Shown piece after piece: positions 34,544 to 46,009 of a DNA stretch of 64,000 bases (within the stretch, counting starts at the first letter, position 1; the number at the start of each line of letters is the position of its first letter). The position numbers were made by a program, and so were the translations under genes. The notes beneath the pieces were generated by a model. It saw nothing but the letters and a program-made list of their open reading frames with translations. It was not told where the DNA came from and ran no database searches. The DNA is from Axinella damicornis (taxonomy: Eukaryota; Porifera; Demospongiae; Axinellida; Axinellidae): positions 6,378,570 through 6,442,569 of the forward strand of contig OZ007518.1 in assembly GCA_963931865.1 (NCBI GenBank), in the 5' to 3' direction.

Positions 34544-37117
34544 TTAACTGGATTTTGTGCTGTCTTGCAGTTGGTACTGTCTGGCCAGCCCAAGGAGACT
34601 GATCAACTGCATAATTCCTTGCGTCATTAATAGCAATGGGTAGACCACTTGCATGATGGAGGTTATGCTGACCAGCTGTGTAGAAGAAGATGGGATGGAC
34701 AAAAATTCATACCATGCCACAAAACACATGACCGCAATGGCTAGACGAGAAAAGAGATAAATATACGCGGACATGGATGTGATGATGGGAAAGCGATGGA
34801 GAAACTTAGGGCACATTCGATGGAAAATCATGGTAATGAAGACATTCTGCTCGGTCATCGCAAAGAGGGTATTGTACAATCCCATTCGAAGAATCGCCAA
34901 CTGTCTCTCCTGAATATACAACAGTGTCATGAGTTGAAGCATCAAAATGCATGCATAATGATGCACTTTCAAAGAAAGCCGCATGTTGTCATGGTAGAAA
35001 AGTTCACCAAGGTATAAACCATTCATACAAACAATACAGACCACCACGGAATTGATCGTCGATAGCATTCGCTCCAGAAATTGGAACATGAGTAATTCCC
35101 ATGTACCATTATAAGCGACAAAGAGAAGACTGGTGCTCACGATTAGTTCTGTGCAGTAGATAGAAATGTTCTTTAGCTTGTCTTTTCGAGCCAGTACGGT
35201 TGCACCATTTTTCAGAAGATATTCGAAAAAGCGTAGACAGAGACAGGTGCTGAGAAGGAACCAAATAAACATGAATGGCTGGACACCAACTTCTTTTGTC
35301 CAGTCAATCACGAGAAATGGATCAATACCCATGTTGACCGCATCGACTGGATGATTCAGTAGTGTCTTGAACATATTCATTCCCATACTTTCCAGACCAC
35401 TTTCAATCGGAGCAATTTGATTCATTTTCGATAGCTTGTTCTTGTTGGATAACTTTCCAATGGAAAAGTCATGTTCAGCTGAAGTACCATCTTTCAATTT
35501 AAACATGTTTTGCACATAGTCTGCACTGTGCAACCATGCGGTGGGTACCCCATGTCCGGAGAACACTTCCCTTACAAAGTAAATATTTTCAACTCCTTGT
35601 GCTTTCTCTGCTCGTTCATACCAGCCTCTACCAATGGAGTGAGGATTTAAATGTGTAGGGGTGAAGGGATAATGCTGCATTTGAACAACTTTGATATTTG
35701 TATACCCAAGACGAGTAAGGATGTTGTTCAAGGAATTCATTTCACTTTCTGTTTTAACCATCTCATATGGACATTGCCAGACAACAGTGATCATGTTGCT
35801 ACTCTCAAATTGCTTTGCAATGCGCATGACACTCACGGTATCATTTCTCATATTATCCACACTCAATGGGTTGAGATATTCTGGTAAGTTCATCACATAC
35901 TGCGTGAAGTTCATACGAGCCAGTCGGGACGTTGAATAATTTCCTACCAATGGACTATGAACTTGTTCAGCTACATCCACAGAAATAATCCCCACTGCAT
36001 ACACACCATATTCGTGATCCTTTGCTGCAATGCAATCGACTGCTTCTTGGAACAAGGATGTCATGGGATGTGCTTTGGGAAGAAACGTCAGAGCTTGTTC
36101 TGGTCTTGTCGCTACCAGGAGCTCATGGAAAAAATATTGAGAACCAGTATTAGTATACACCACTTTTCCCCGTTCATGATCTTCAATATGGGACACATGG
36201 ACGTTGGTTCGGTAGTCAATCTGATTATTCCGGATGACATTTTGAAAAAAGTTTGCGTATCCGTGTTTGAAAGAACACATAAAACTGCTTATCCCTTCTA
36301 AATGCATCCCAGCTAACCACAAATGTGCAATTTCCAGAAGTTTAGGATCCAGATTCATTGGTTCAATACTGTGGATGGTAAATTGACGTAAAAGCACTTG
36401 AAGCAGGGGTCCAATAACACTGGGCATTTTATTGCTCAACATCATGAGCACTTGACATGCCGGTGCTTGTAAAACAGGTACATTCCCATATAAAGCCAAT
36501 ACCCTAGATGTAAATTCACTGAGTTCTTCATAGTCATTCCGTTTATTCCACTGAGCAAAGCTTTCGTTTGGAAAAGTCATTCCTAGTTCCAGACATTTGC
36601 TTACTCCATTATATTTGTGTTGATCGTAAAAGTGTTGGAATTGATTGATGAATCTGCACAATTGGTCATACAAAATATGCGCTTTGAATAGGCCATGCTG
36701 CTGTAGGATACTGTTATGGTAAAGTTGGAACTCTTTGGATTCGTATGCATTGATCACATGTGACTCTCTGTGCAAGCCTCCATATTCATCCACGGGTAGA
36801 AGTTCCACATTACGTGCTTGCAATATCTGTTTTCCACTCCATATCCCTTCCAATTGAGATTCGGGATGAAAATCATGTCCATATCATGTGTATTCCCATT
36901 GTTACGCACCCGATGTTGCAACGGAACTGCATGGCTCATTTCCCCTTTCCAAGACAACGACTTTATGATTGGGGGATTGGGATATACGATTCGCAGCACC
37001 TAGACCAGACACACCACCACCAATGATACCAATTGTCTTGATTGTCGTGCTTGCTTCTGCATGGAAGGCCAGTAATAGACAATTCAAAGACCAAAGCAAG
37101 ACGGCAGATAGATGCAT
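34544..37117 (-). CDS. FAD-dependent oxidoreductase fused to TLC-like membrane domain, 5' frameshifted
   Basis: A large intronless minus-strand gene. Its start at 37117 gives a signal-like peptide (MHLSAVLLWSLNCLLLAFHA) and then a dinucleotide-binding Rossmann motif, IGIIGGGVSGLGAANRISQ. The frame changes near 36930 into NNGNTHDMDMIFIPN, and again near 36865 into a 769-residue frame ending in TAA at 34544. Residues 1-450 of that frame resemble flavin amine-oxidase-type enzymes; near 425-440 is YFVREVFSGHGVPTAW, like the closing FAD-contact motif. Residues about 524-760 hold about seven hydrophobic segments, with a His-His pair at 631-632 (LKVHHYACILML) and a following MTEQN, recalling TRAM-LAG-CLN8 domains. 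The two frameshifts may be assembly errors, since the rest stays open. Substrate unknown. It lacks the introns of its neighbours, so lateral transfer or retroposition is possible. Confidence 0.62.
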
Positions 37118-38850
37118 AGTTGTTGGTTGCAGAACAATCTTGTGAAGTCTTGTGCTGCAAGATGCGAATGAAAAAGTGAAGCGAGAGAACAATTAAAATG
37201 TATCACCCTATATAATAGTGTATTAGTCCAACATAGTGGCATGTTGCACCTACATCTCCACAGGAAGAAAACATGTGCCAGTGAGGCTGAGTTACAAGGC
37301 GTGCTTAGTTTCAGAGTTATTGAAGGAAGAGATCAGTGCTTAATAAAGAGTAGCTTGGGACAGGAGTCAAACCTGTGCATATCAGTAAAAGAGCCAGCGC
37401 TTATAAGCATAGATAATAGAACGTTTACGCTCTATTATCTATGTTATAAGCGAGCTATGCTTAATTAACTGAAGGCTACTGACATTGTCTGTCTCTAAAG
37501 GTATAATTATTGGTGTTAACCTACTTAACTGTACCTTTGCTTTGTGGTATACTTGACAATACACTTGGTAGTGACTATTGAGTATAGTCTAGCTAGCTCC
37601 TGTGTGAGATTCAAATGGCCTCCAACACTTCAATGCTTATGAAGTCTTGTGTCATCCAAGAGTGCATGCAGCTAGCTACATAATATTATTGTACCGTGTA
37701 GCTATAAGTACCACTCAATCATGTATAGCATGTTTGGTAGTGAACAAATGAATAATGTTTGTTGGAAGCAATACGCAGCCCATGCTTGTGCTGGTGAGGA
37801 CTGGATGATGAAAAGCTGGACTCTGCAGGGCCCTGGAGCAACAGGCCAGAGAGATGTCGCGACCAGTGACGGCACTACAGTACAAGACTAGTAACAAGAG
37901 AGCAGCTATAGCTACAGATTCCGAAAAAGTAGCTAGTCAGGCGAGCAGGGCCAAGCTGCACGCAGACGAGTCAGCGACGATATTTGTGCGGGGGACAAAG
38001 TTCACACAACGGCTGGGAGGCCAAGGTTGATCACTTGGACTGCGAGAGATCACAGAGTGCAATCGACATTGTATTAGCTACCTTTTTACTGAATCTGGAC
38101 TGCTGTCTACTATACCTGCATGGTATCATTTCTGGCAGTAGCTATACTACTGTGGGCTGTAGTGCGTGTGACTGTTGGATAATAATTTTAGACGTGGGTG
38201 TTCAAACTTCTTGGAATACAGCATTTTTCTCGGAAAAGGGGGGTGTTCGAATTAATAGGGTGTTTGAATTATTAGAGTCACTACAGTACGTAACGCTGTT
38301 TGTTTATTTGTCTTTACATGCATGTTGGGGGAGTATATTATATACCTTTTGTGTACCCTGCATGCACCATCCTGCAAAACGTAAAACAAAACCCCGTCTT
38401 TAGTGTAGAGTGCAGAAGGATGGAAGGAGCGGGAAACGACCACGCAAAAGAAATTTCCCACGGGTTAGCTCGCACAGGTACGTCATTATGCGCTCCTGAC
38501 ACTCAGGGCCTAAGTTATGGGTTACTTGCGTCCAGTGCACCCAACATTGTGTTAGTTGCAAATGCTGTTGGGTTATCACTCAGTAGTGATCTCACATTTG
38601 TCGTTTGTACTACTACAAAATGGATGCGGTTTCTGACTGGAGACGACGATTGACAAGGCAAAGAGTGCAGCGACATCGAGGGAAACTGATGAGGCGAGGA
38701 GGGAGACTGTCAGAGCGGCTCACGGACCGCATGAGAAAGAAAAGGACTTGGCAGGCAGAATGAAGTTGACTTTCGCCGTTCACAGAGACTCGCCATCGCT
38801 CGTGATTATGTTCTGCAACTGCGCAGGCCAAATTATATGTTTCCGTCTCG
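37118..38850. other. No gene recognised
   Basis: It contains a short palindrome CATAGATAATAGAACG and its complement (37405-37445) with TTATAAG-like flanks, and a half copy of the AGGAGCGCATAATGA end at 38484. A 139-codon frame at 37984-38403 has no recognisable domain or codon bias. Confidence 0.4.
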
Positions 38851-38868
38851 GCCCCTCTGAGTCACCTC

Positions 38869-39815
38869 ATCAAATGTCAAGTAACTGAGTACTCTGGGGA
38901 TACCCTTGCAGCCCAAATGGGTGCAAAGCAAGAAGTCCGCGAGCAAAGGCAGGATATCTTGAAGTCCTCTGCTGCCACTCTCAAGGTCACCCTGAAGGCC
39001 TCACTGAAACACGCCATGGACCTTGCACAGGAGAAGGGTGCGTCAACCTGGAAAACCTCCCTCCCCCTCGAAGATTATGGATTCTCACTCCATAAGGGCG
39101 CATTCAGGGATGCTATGGCCTTGAGGTATGGCTGGCTTCCCTCAAACGTCCCCACCAACTGTGCCTGTGGGACCCACTTCACCGTGGAACATGCACTCTC
39201 TTGCCCGAAAGGAGGTTTCCCCTCCATCAGGCACAACGAGGTCTGTGACACTGTAGGCGGCTGGCTGTTGGAAGTCTGTAACGATGTCTGCATTGAGCCG
39301 ATGTTACAGCCCATCACAGGTGAAACCCTCACTGGTGCCTCTGCAATAACTGAAGATGGCGCCAGATTGGACATTACAGCAAACGGTTTCTGGGGGGGTC
39401 ACTTTGAACGGGCGTATTTTGACGTGAGAATATTCAACCCTCATGCCCCCTCAAATCGCCAACAAAGCCTTGTCTCCACCTACAAGAAACACGAGAGAGC
39501 AAAGATCAGAGCCTACGAACAACGGGTTCGAGAGGTAGAACATGGTTCGCTTACCCCTCTTGTCATGTCCCTCTCTGGTGGATATGCCAATGCAGCAAAC
39601 ATCACATACAAGCGTCTGGCTACAATGCTATAGCTGAGAAGTGGGAACAACCTTACTGCAGCACACTAGCGTATATGAGATGTAAGCTGCCGTTCGCCCT
39701 CCTGAGATCATCAATTCAGTGCATACGTGGGGCACGCTCCGCAGGTGGTCGGGCTTTCAAACAAACTCCCTTCCCAACCGACGTGGTTGTGGCAGAAGCA
39801 AACATTTCACTATGA
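38869..39815 (+). mobile_element. Retroelement 3' end: C-terminal region of reverse-transcriptase-type ORF
   Basis: The frame ending at 39633 contains EKGASTWKTSLPLEDYGF, KGAFRDAMALRYGW, a C-x-C-(x12)-H-(x4)-C cluster (CACGTHFTVEHALSC) with GGFPSIRHNE, then GARLDITANGFWGGHFERAY and FDVRIFNP. This is the conserved tail of a retroelement protein family common in sponges and corals. The FDVR region looks nuclease-like, which is inference. After a one- or two-base frame change at about 39632 the tail continues as KLPFALLRSSIQCIRGARSA and stops at 39813-39815. The reverse transcriptase domain is absent upstream, so this is a 5'-truncated dead copy. Confidence 0.75.
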
Positions 39816-39994
39816 ACATTTTCGTAAAACATGTTTAACTGTTTTCTAACTCACTTGCAGCTATATATTCATTTCCTGCTCTTCACATTACATTTTTTCA
39901 CTGCCAAATTATATCAAAGCTTCCCGCGAGGCATCTCTGCGTGGTCAACCACGTACGCACTACTCTATGTCAAGTAACGAAAGTACCTCTGGAG

Positions 39995-40095
39995 TAGTCT
40001 CGGCCCCAGACCCAAACCACCCCAGTGCGGATCGCTTCCAGTATCACGCACGGGGATACTAGATGCGATCCGTGCTGGGGTGGGTTTGGAGACTA
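39995..40095. mobile_element. TAGTCTCGGCCCC MITE with perfect 9-bp TSD
   Basis: A 101-base element with ends TAGTCTCGGCCCCAGACCC and GGGTTTGGAGACTA. The flanks are identical CCTCTGGAG 9-mers at 39986-39994 and 40096-40104. It lies just downstream of the retroelement fragment. Confidence 0.9.
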
Positions 40096-40516
40096 CCTCT
40101 GGAGTTGCTCTACTGCTGCTCCTATCCTACAGCTTACAACTTACTTCCTCACTGTACGTACCTTAGATTTTACTATTATATAATTATACCATGTTTCTGT
40201 TTTTATGTGTCTTTGGGGTACTACTCATTAGCTATATTATGCTATTCCTGCATGTATCCCTTGCTGTTGCATAAATTTTCATAGAAAAAAATTCAGGATA
40301 TCTAGGGTGCTTTTTATTCCTGATTCTGCAGTGACAGCTGAAAAATTGGCCGAAAATGTTGCTGCGCGCTTCACGCGCGCAACAAGCATTTCACCGTTCC
40401 CCCTTCGCGTACTCCCAGCAACTAATAGTCTAGGCCTACACTTGCGCGGTGCTCCTGTGACACACAAATTAACTGGCAGCCAATGGCCCTCCTTCACCAA
40501 ACACTTTATATTTCCC

Positions 40517-40548
<32 letters not shown>

Positions 40549-41160
40549 AATCTGACACTAAACTTGCGTAGCTACGCCTACCTGACGACGTCACCACTGC
40601 ACCGCGGCCTTTCTCCTTTGTACTTCACCAACGCAAGGGCTCCGATATCTTGACGGATTCTCGTCCAGCAGCTAAAACCTCTCCCGCCAAATGAAATGAG
40701 AGCGTAGCTACTTGCTATTGCAGATCTATGGAAAAGCTGGAAACGGAACGGAAAACGGAAACGGAAAACGGAAACGGAAAATTGGTAATGAAATTAGCGT
40801 GTGAAACAAACTGATGCGCACACCAACACGAAATACACTCCTGGTGTATACAGTGTACATACAAGTGTACAAGTACATGCCACGATTAATTATGCAAGAA
40901 TGCGAGGGGGCGCGGTCAACCCGGAAGTCGCAAGATGGCCATGCGGTTCGAGGGTGTACTTTTGGGGTGCTCTGTTACTCCGAGTAAGGAACGCGATGGG
41001 AAAGTACGGCTGAATATCCAGTCTCTGGGTGGAAAGACGTCGGATTCTGAACATTTTGTAATGATATGACTGCCAGGCTGGAAGCAAGAGTGAGTCAAAC
41101 ACGGCACGTTAGCAAGCGCCTCGGAAGGGTGTGTGTTTGGGCGCCTGTAACTCCTAAACG
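40096..41160. other. No gene recognised; repeats
   Basis: It contains a poly-C/poly-A junction (40516-40548), GGAAAC repeats (40741-40787) and a block at 40878-40950 that is the reverse complement of 10102-10172, shared through GCATGGCCATCTTGCGACTTCC. Confidence 0.55.
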
Positions 41161-41214
41161 CAAGGTGCTATGAACATGCAACTTGCACCAAATGAAAGCA
41201 TGAAGCTTGAAGAT

Positions 41215-41560
41215 TGACACCCCCCTTAGTTTTGGAGCTATGGGGCCTTGAAGATGGCCGATTTCTATGATCCTGTTTACATGGGCGATTTTGTGCTGCC
41301 ATAACTCCACAACCGTACCAGCTAAGAGTCTGCCGTAACTTCCAGCATGAAGAGCAGCCTTTGGAGATTCTAAACATGCACGGATAATGGGTGACATCCC
41401 CCTTAGTTTTGGAGCTATGGGGCCTTGCGGTTGGCCGATTTTCTATCATTCTGTTTACATTGGCGATTTTGTGCTGCCATAACTCCACAACCGTACCAGC
41501 TAAGAGTCTGCCGTAACTTCCAGCATGAAGAGCAGCATTTGGAGATTCTAAACAGGCTGC
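41215..41560. repeat. Tandem duplication of ~180 bases
   Basis: CCCCTTAGTTTTGGAGCTAT, GATTTTGTGCTGCCATAACT, CTAAGAGTCTGCCGTAACTT and CCAGCATGAAGAGCAGC recur in two adjacent units with few differences, implying a recent duplication. No gene seen. Confidence 0.88.
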
Positions 41561-41561
41561 A

Positions 41562-41800
41562 TGATTGGTATGCAGGGTGAGGCTGCATGATTGGTATGGG
41601 CCATGCTTGAGGCTGCATGATTGGTATGGGTGAGACTGCATGTCTCTGGTGTGCGTGAGGCTGCATGATTGGTATGGGCCATGCTTGAGGCTGCACGATT
41701 GGTATGGGTGAGGCTGCATGACTCTGGTGTGCGTGAGGCTGCATGATTGATGTGGGTTAGGCTGCATGGTTGGTATGGAGAGGCTACATCGTAAGTGTGG
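41562..41800. repeat. GGCTGCATGATTGGTATGGG minisatellite
   Basis: About nine imperfect units, some extended with GCCATGCTTGA. Frames across it are repetitive artefacts. It runs up to a MITE at 41808. Confidence 0.88.
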
Positions 41801-41807
41801 GTGGGGC

Positions 41808-41873
41808 TAGCCTCGTTCCCAGGCCCCATACGAAAAATCTTCGGATTTTCGGATGGGGCCTGGGAACAAGGCT
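41808..41873. mobile_element. TAGCCTCGTTCCCAGGCCCC palindrome
   Basis: A perfect-looking hairpin with a CGAAAAATCTTCGGATTTTCG centre and the repeated flank GGGTGGGGC on both sides. The right-hand boundary is ambiguous by about two bases. Confidence 0.85.
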
Positions 41874-42571
41874 GTGGGTGGGGCTACCTGGTATGGGAGA
41901 GACTGCATGATTGGCATGTGTGGGGCTGCTTGGTTGGTGCTGCATGCTGGGTGTTGCTTCTACATAGTTAATGTGGGTGAGCCTGCATGGGTGGTGTGGG
42001 TGGGACTGCCTAGTTTATGCAAAGCCCAAAACCTAGTTGAAGATCAGGAGTGGTCATCGATAGTCCTTTATGTCTGCTCTGATAAAACAGCTGGGTGTTT
42101 AGTTTTCATATATCACCGACCGATCAAACACATGAACTTGTGCCTTTGATAGTGCCAGGTACACAATATAGTCCTCAGGTGATTATTGTATCTGCACAAC
42201 CACCAATTAAGATAGGAATACGTATTCACCTTGTGTGTGCACCGGATGTGTAGCTACATACGTGTGGCCTGACCACTTGCTTGTGAGCAACTCCCCCCCT
42301 CCCCCCAGGTATGATTTGAGACTCAAGCCCTCCTGATGGGAAAGTTGGCACAGGAATGCCGTTCAGGATTAACTGTGCTGCAATTTTCTCTCCTCCAGGA
42401 CATTCAAAATCAGGATGGGAACTTGCTTCATAGGAGTCTTTGTGAAGCACTCTGATGGGCAGCCCAATGTCAATGTTTGTGCATGGACAAAGTACCAGCC
42501 GTCCAGGTAGTGTACAATTTAACGCTATGATCTAATAGCTAGTGTATACATGTTATAGTTGTACCATGGCT

Positions 42572-42682
42572 TCCCAGTGGGTATGGCTTTGTACCATCCT
42601 TGGGTTAATGATGTACTTCCTCGGGCTTTGCCCTCGGAAGTACATCATTAACCCCGGATGGTACAAATGCTGTACCCACTGC
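42572..42682. repeat. Long hairpin with GTACATCATTAACC arms
   Basis: Arms CAGTGGGTATGGCTTTGTAC and GTACAAATGCTGTACCCACTG, plus GGTTAATGATGTACTTCC and its complement, enclose CTCGGGCTTTGCCCTCGG. It is an almost uninterrupted foldback. A further inverted pair, GGAGCCCATAACGAGAAGGAG and its complement, lies at 42700 and 42955. Confidence 0.82.
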
Positions 42683-43016
42683 GAAGACAGCTGGCTTCAG
42701 GAGCCCATAACGAGAAGGAGCGTCCAACTTAGCATTATCACAACAGAATGTGTTCAGTCTAGCATCAGCAACCTAACTGTACCTTTATTTGGAACCTCTT
42801 TGCGTAACAAGGGCCGTGTAGTCTAAGTAGGTGTTGGCCCCGCCCACTTGTTCGTGAATAAATTATAACACGTGACCACAGTACAGATTACCCACTTGCC
42901 GTATATGGTCACGCACAAGTGCGATTGGACAAGACACGTTCCCGTAGTTGGACCCTCCTTCTCGTTATGGGCTCCTTGTATCATGATTCCACTAATTAGT
43001 CTGGACCATTGCATGG

Positions 43017-43893
43017 AGATGGCGAATCAGCTGCTGCCAACGTGCAGGATTGCCTTATTATTAGGTATGGTAATTTCAGAGTCTTTGTTGAAGCGAGCAG
43101 AAGCTGCCGTCAAGAACGCTGATCCTAGTGTTTTCAAGAAAAGGAAAAGTTGTCCCTTCTCTCTTGGCATGGAAGACTGGTTTAGTGATACACTGACGAT
43201 TTTGAAGAACCCTCCAAGAAAGCAGCGGAAATCCATGTCGCTGGAAAAGGAGAAGTCTTGGCAGAACAGGTTCGAGATGGTGAAGAAGAAGCTGCGAAAT
43301 CTGCAAAGGGTGTTTTACCCAAGAAATATGACCGCTGGGTTATCAACACTCTCAAGGCGTGGAGATGCCTGATGCGAGTGAAATAAGTGTTGTGAGGAGC
43401 TGTGCGGTTAGAATCCTGTAATGCTGAACTGTTGAACAAATTGTTGTCGTTGTTCCTTATGGAAGTACGGAAAGTAGATGGTACACGCTACCCTCCTGCA
43501 TCGATTCATTTACTATTGTGTGGCCTTCAACGATACATGCGTCGAACAAGTGACTCGCTTGTCAACATTTGTGACAAGAACGATGTGCGTTTTCAAGGTC
43601 CACAGTGGTGGAATGGCCCCCTGTTGCCTGCTGCACAAGCTCTCTCTAGTTCTGCTATGATGCCACTTGGTAATACTTTCTGGGTGTGCGTTCGAGGTCC
43701 ACAGTGGTGGAATGGCCCCCTGTAGCACCTCCGTTGCCTGCTCTCTCTAATTCTGCTATGATGCCACTTGCTAATACTTCTGGGTGCACAGTCAATATCT
43801 ACAATGCTCCAGTGTCTGCAGGAATCAACAACGAAAATGTTCACCTTTCCCAGAAAGACTTGTCAGACTTTTCCCAACTTTTGAATAAAGCAT
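43017..43893 (+). pseudogene. DUF3504 (QRICH1/ZMYM-type, Crypton-derived) fragment
   Basis: Downstream pieces read LPKKYDRWVINTLKAWRCL (43315-43367), CNAELLNKLLSLFLMEVRKV (43420-43479) and YPPASIHLLLCGLQRYMR, DKNDVRF (43493-43591), the conserved core of DUF3504, a tyrosine-recombinase relative carried by Crypton transposons and by host QRICH1/ZMYM proteins. The end reads GINNENVHLSQKDLSDFSQL and stops at 43893. The upstream part is acidic and lysine-rich. A TAA at about 43384, several frame changes and a ~110-base tandem duplication (43590-43790, repeating CCACAGTGGTGGAATGGCCC) break it. Confidence 0.65.
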
Positions 43894-44226
43894 GACTGTA
43901 TTTGTACATTTCGTTCTTGTATTATACTGTTTGGTTTCCTCGTTGTTCGTGCGCTGTGTTGCTTGTGAACGTGCAGTACTTAGCGACTACATTGTAGTTG
44001 TACCCCGGGGTACAACTAACACTTTAAAGAAGCCGCCCAGTGTACATGGGAATTGTACTCTGTGGCAGCTTTCAACCGCCCACGCATCATGCATGATACA
44101 AGTGTTGTTTGGTGGGTGAGCAGCAGTTAGCTACACATGTACATGTACATGTACAACCAATCCTAAACCAGTGATAGTGGTAAGGTCATTGGTGGTGTGT
44201 GTGTTGGTGGGCAGGGATACATGTAG

Positions 44227-46009
44227 TCAGCCTCCTCCTCGCTATAACTTCTCCTTTACCAAGATTGACGACAGAAGGGCTGTGGTGTATGGGGGCCTGA
44301 CAAGTGAAGGGGCTCTTGGTGATGCATGTATCCTTGAGCTGGATAAGTTGGTACATTTGTGATGCAGTTGGACAACTAAGTGACACTTACCGGTACAGTA
44401 TAGGTTTTGTGATATCTGCTTCATTCTGAGAACTGATATGTTGGCAGTGGAGAGAGAGCTAAAGTACCATTTCCAAATGCTGATATCATTGGGAGTCACT
44501 TAGAATGAAGTAGTTATGACCAATCAGTTGGTACCTAGTACCTACATTGTACTTTATCAGAGAACACGGTACCATTCTCTATTTAGGGATGGCAAATTTT
44601 GTGATACTCATGCACCAGCAGGAAAACGGCCAAAGCACTTCCTGACCTAGTTCACTCACAGAACAACATTGCTTTTGTCTAGTACCTCCTTTCGCCCCTT
44701 TGACTACATACTGGCAAGAGCAGCACTTCTGGCTAGCTACAATTCCATGAATTGCTATATTATACCACAAAAGCCATTTGATGCAACCAGAGGTCATGCG
44801 TGCCAAATGTGCATGCACAGTTCACATGCAAACGCATGTTGCATTCTTTTTTGCTGGTGATGGTTGCATTTTGGGCGCTTGCTGATCAGCTGAATCCTTG
44901 TGAATCCATCATCTGGTGCCTCACTACCGCTGTGAGGAATTTCTACCAACCTATTCTTGCCAAGATCTATTGTGACTATGCCGTCATGGAGGCGTGGCTT
45001 TCTTTCTTGATGTAGCTACAGTGCAGAACATGTACCAATACTGACCAGAACTGTGTAGAGTTTTGGAGCCATTGCATTATGTGATGCTAATAGGTTCATG
45101 TTGAAACTAGAGGCAAAACATTTTCTCCCAAAAACTAAAAAGGATTTAGTGATGGCCTGTCACATTCGGAATTACTCAATCTCTCGAAAAAGCTAAGATA
45201 ACAAGGAGAGATGCCATTAACCAGCCTCAGTCCCATCCCATCCCTGAATTCTACATTAATTTTTTCGATGGGATGGGACTGAGCCTGGTTAATGGCATTT
45301 CTCCTTGTTTCTTAGCTTTTTCGAGAGGTTGAATAATTCCGAATGCGACAGGCCATCGCTAAATCCTTTATAATTTTTGGGAGAAAATTTTTAGCCTCTA
45401 GTTTCAACAGGAACCTATTAGCATCACATAATTATAGCGGTGTTAGTATAATTATGATAATTATTTTGAGGAAGCAGGTGAATGACTAAGGCAGGCGGAT
45501 GTTATTTCCTGCTGTGTGGCAATATGGATCCCCACTTGAATGTTGGGGTTAGCTGAATCCCAATTCTGTTGTGGTTAACTGTATCCAAATTCTGTTCTGG
45601 TTAACTGCATCCTCCTGTTAAGTATAATATAGTTAACAAAACCCAGAATAATATAGTTGCTTTGGTAATCGGATTCCTAACCTATCCACGTGATTTCCCT
45701 CAGCATTGGAGCAAAACTGGATACCTGGGGTCGCACTCCATGTGCAAGGTGCTGGGGAGGAACACCCACTGGTTGAATAAGGTAAGCTACGGGTTTGCAT
45801 TGCTTCATTGTGTAGTTGTACACATGTATGCATTTCAGTGCGTGCAAAATGATTGAATGGCTTTGTACATGTACAGGTTACACTTACGAAAGCGATGTTC
45901 ACATACTGCTACTGTGTTCAGCCTTGGACCTAATTTATGGTCTTGCTCGTTGGTGGGAGGAGTAGAGGTTGTGGAGCACCAGTGGCAGAGTCTGCCCTCC
46001 TCTATGTTG
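44227..46009 (+). CDS. Kelch-repeat protein, three exons, partial
   Basis: Three exons with canonical splice sites encode Kelch blades. They are 44227-44350 (PPPRYNFSFTKIDDRRAVVY then GGLTSEGALGDACILELDK), 45704-45781 (HWSKTGYLGSHSMCKVLGRN) and 45877-46009 (CSHTATVFSLGPNLWSCSLV then GGVEVVEHQW). The GG doublets and spaced aromatic residues are typical of beta-propeller blades that mediate protein binding. A large palindrome (45076-45432) sits in the first intron. No start, stop or other domain was found. A long-range join to other exons cannot be judged. Confidence 0.65.
45076..45432. mobile_element. Foldback element, ~170-base arms
   Basis: The left arm starts ATTATGTGATGCTAATAGG and the right arm ends CCTATTAGCATCACATAAT. 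Inside are GCCTCAGTCCCATCCCATC and its complement around ATTCTACATTAATTTTTTCG. A few indels separate the arms. It lies in a Kelch-gene intron. The class is unknown. Confidence 0.85.

Noticed and set aside
37984..38403. 139-codon plus-strand frame
   Set aside because: No similarity to any family I recognise, no exon context, and composition like the surrounding non-coding DNA.
38873..39985. TGTCAAGTAAC before and after the retroelement fragment as a target duplication
   Set aside because: The left copy lies inside the open frame of the element (VTEYSGD), so it is probably coding sequence and the similarity may be chance.
41168..41829. Long minus-strand frames rich in His, Gln and Ser
   Set aside because: Products of the GGCTGCATGATTGGTATGGG minisatellite and a tandem duplication, with no domain.
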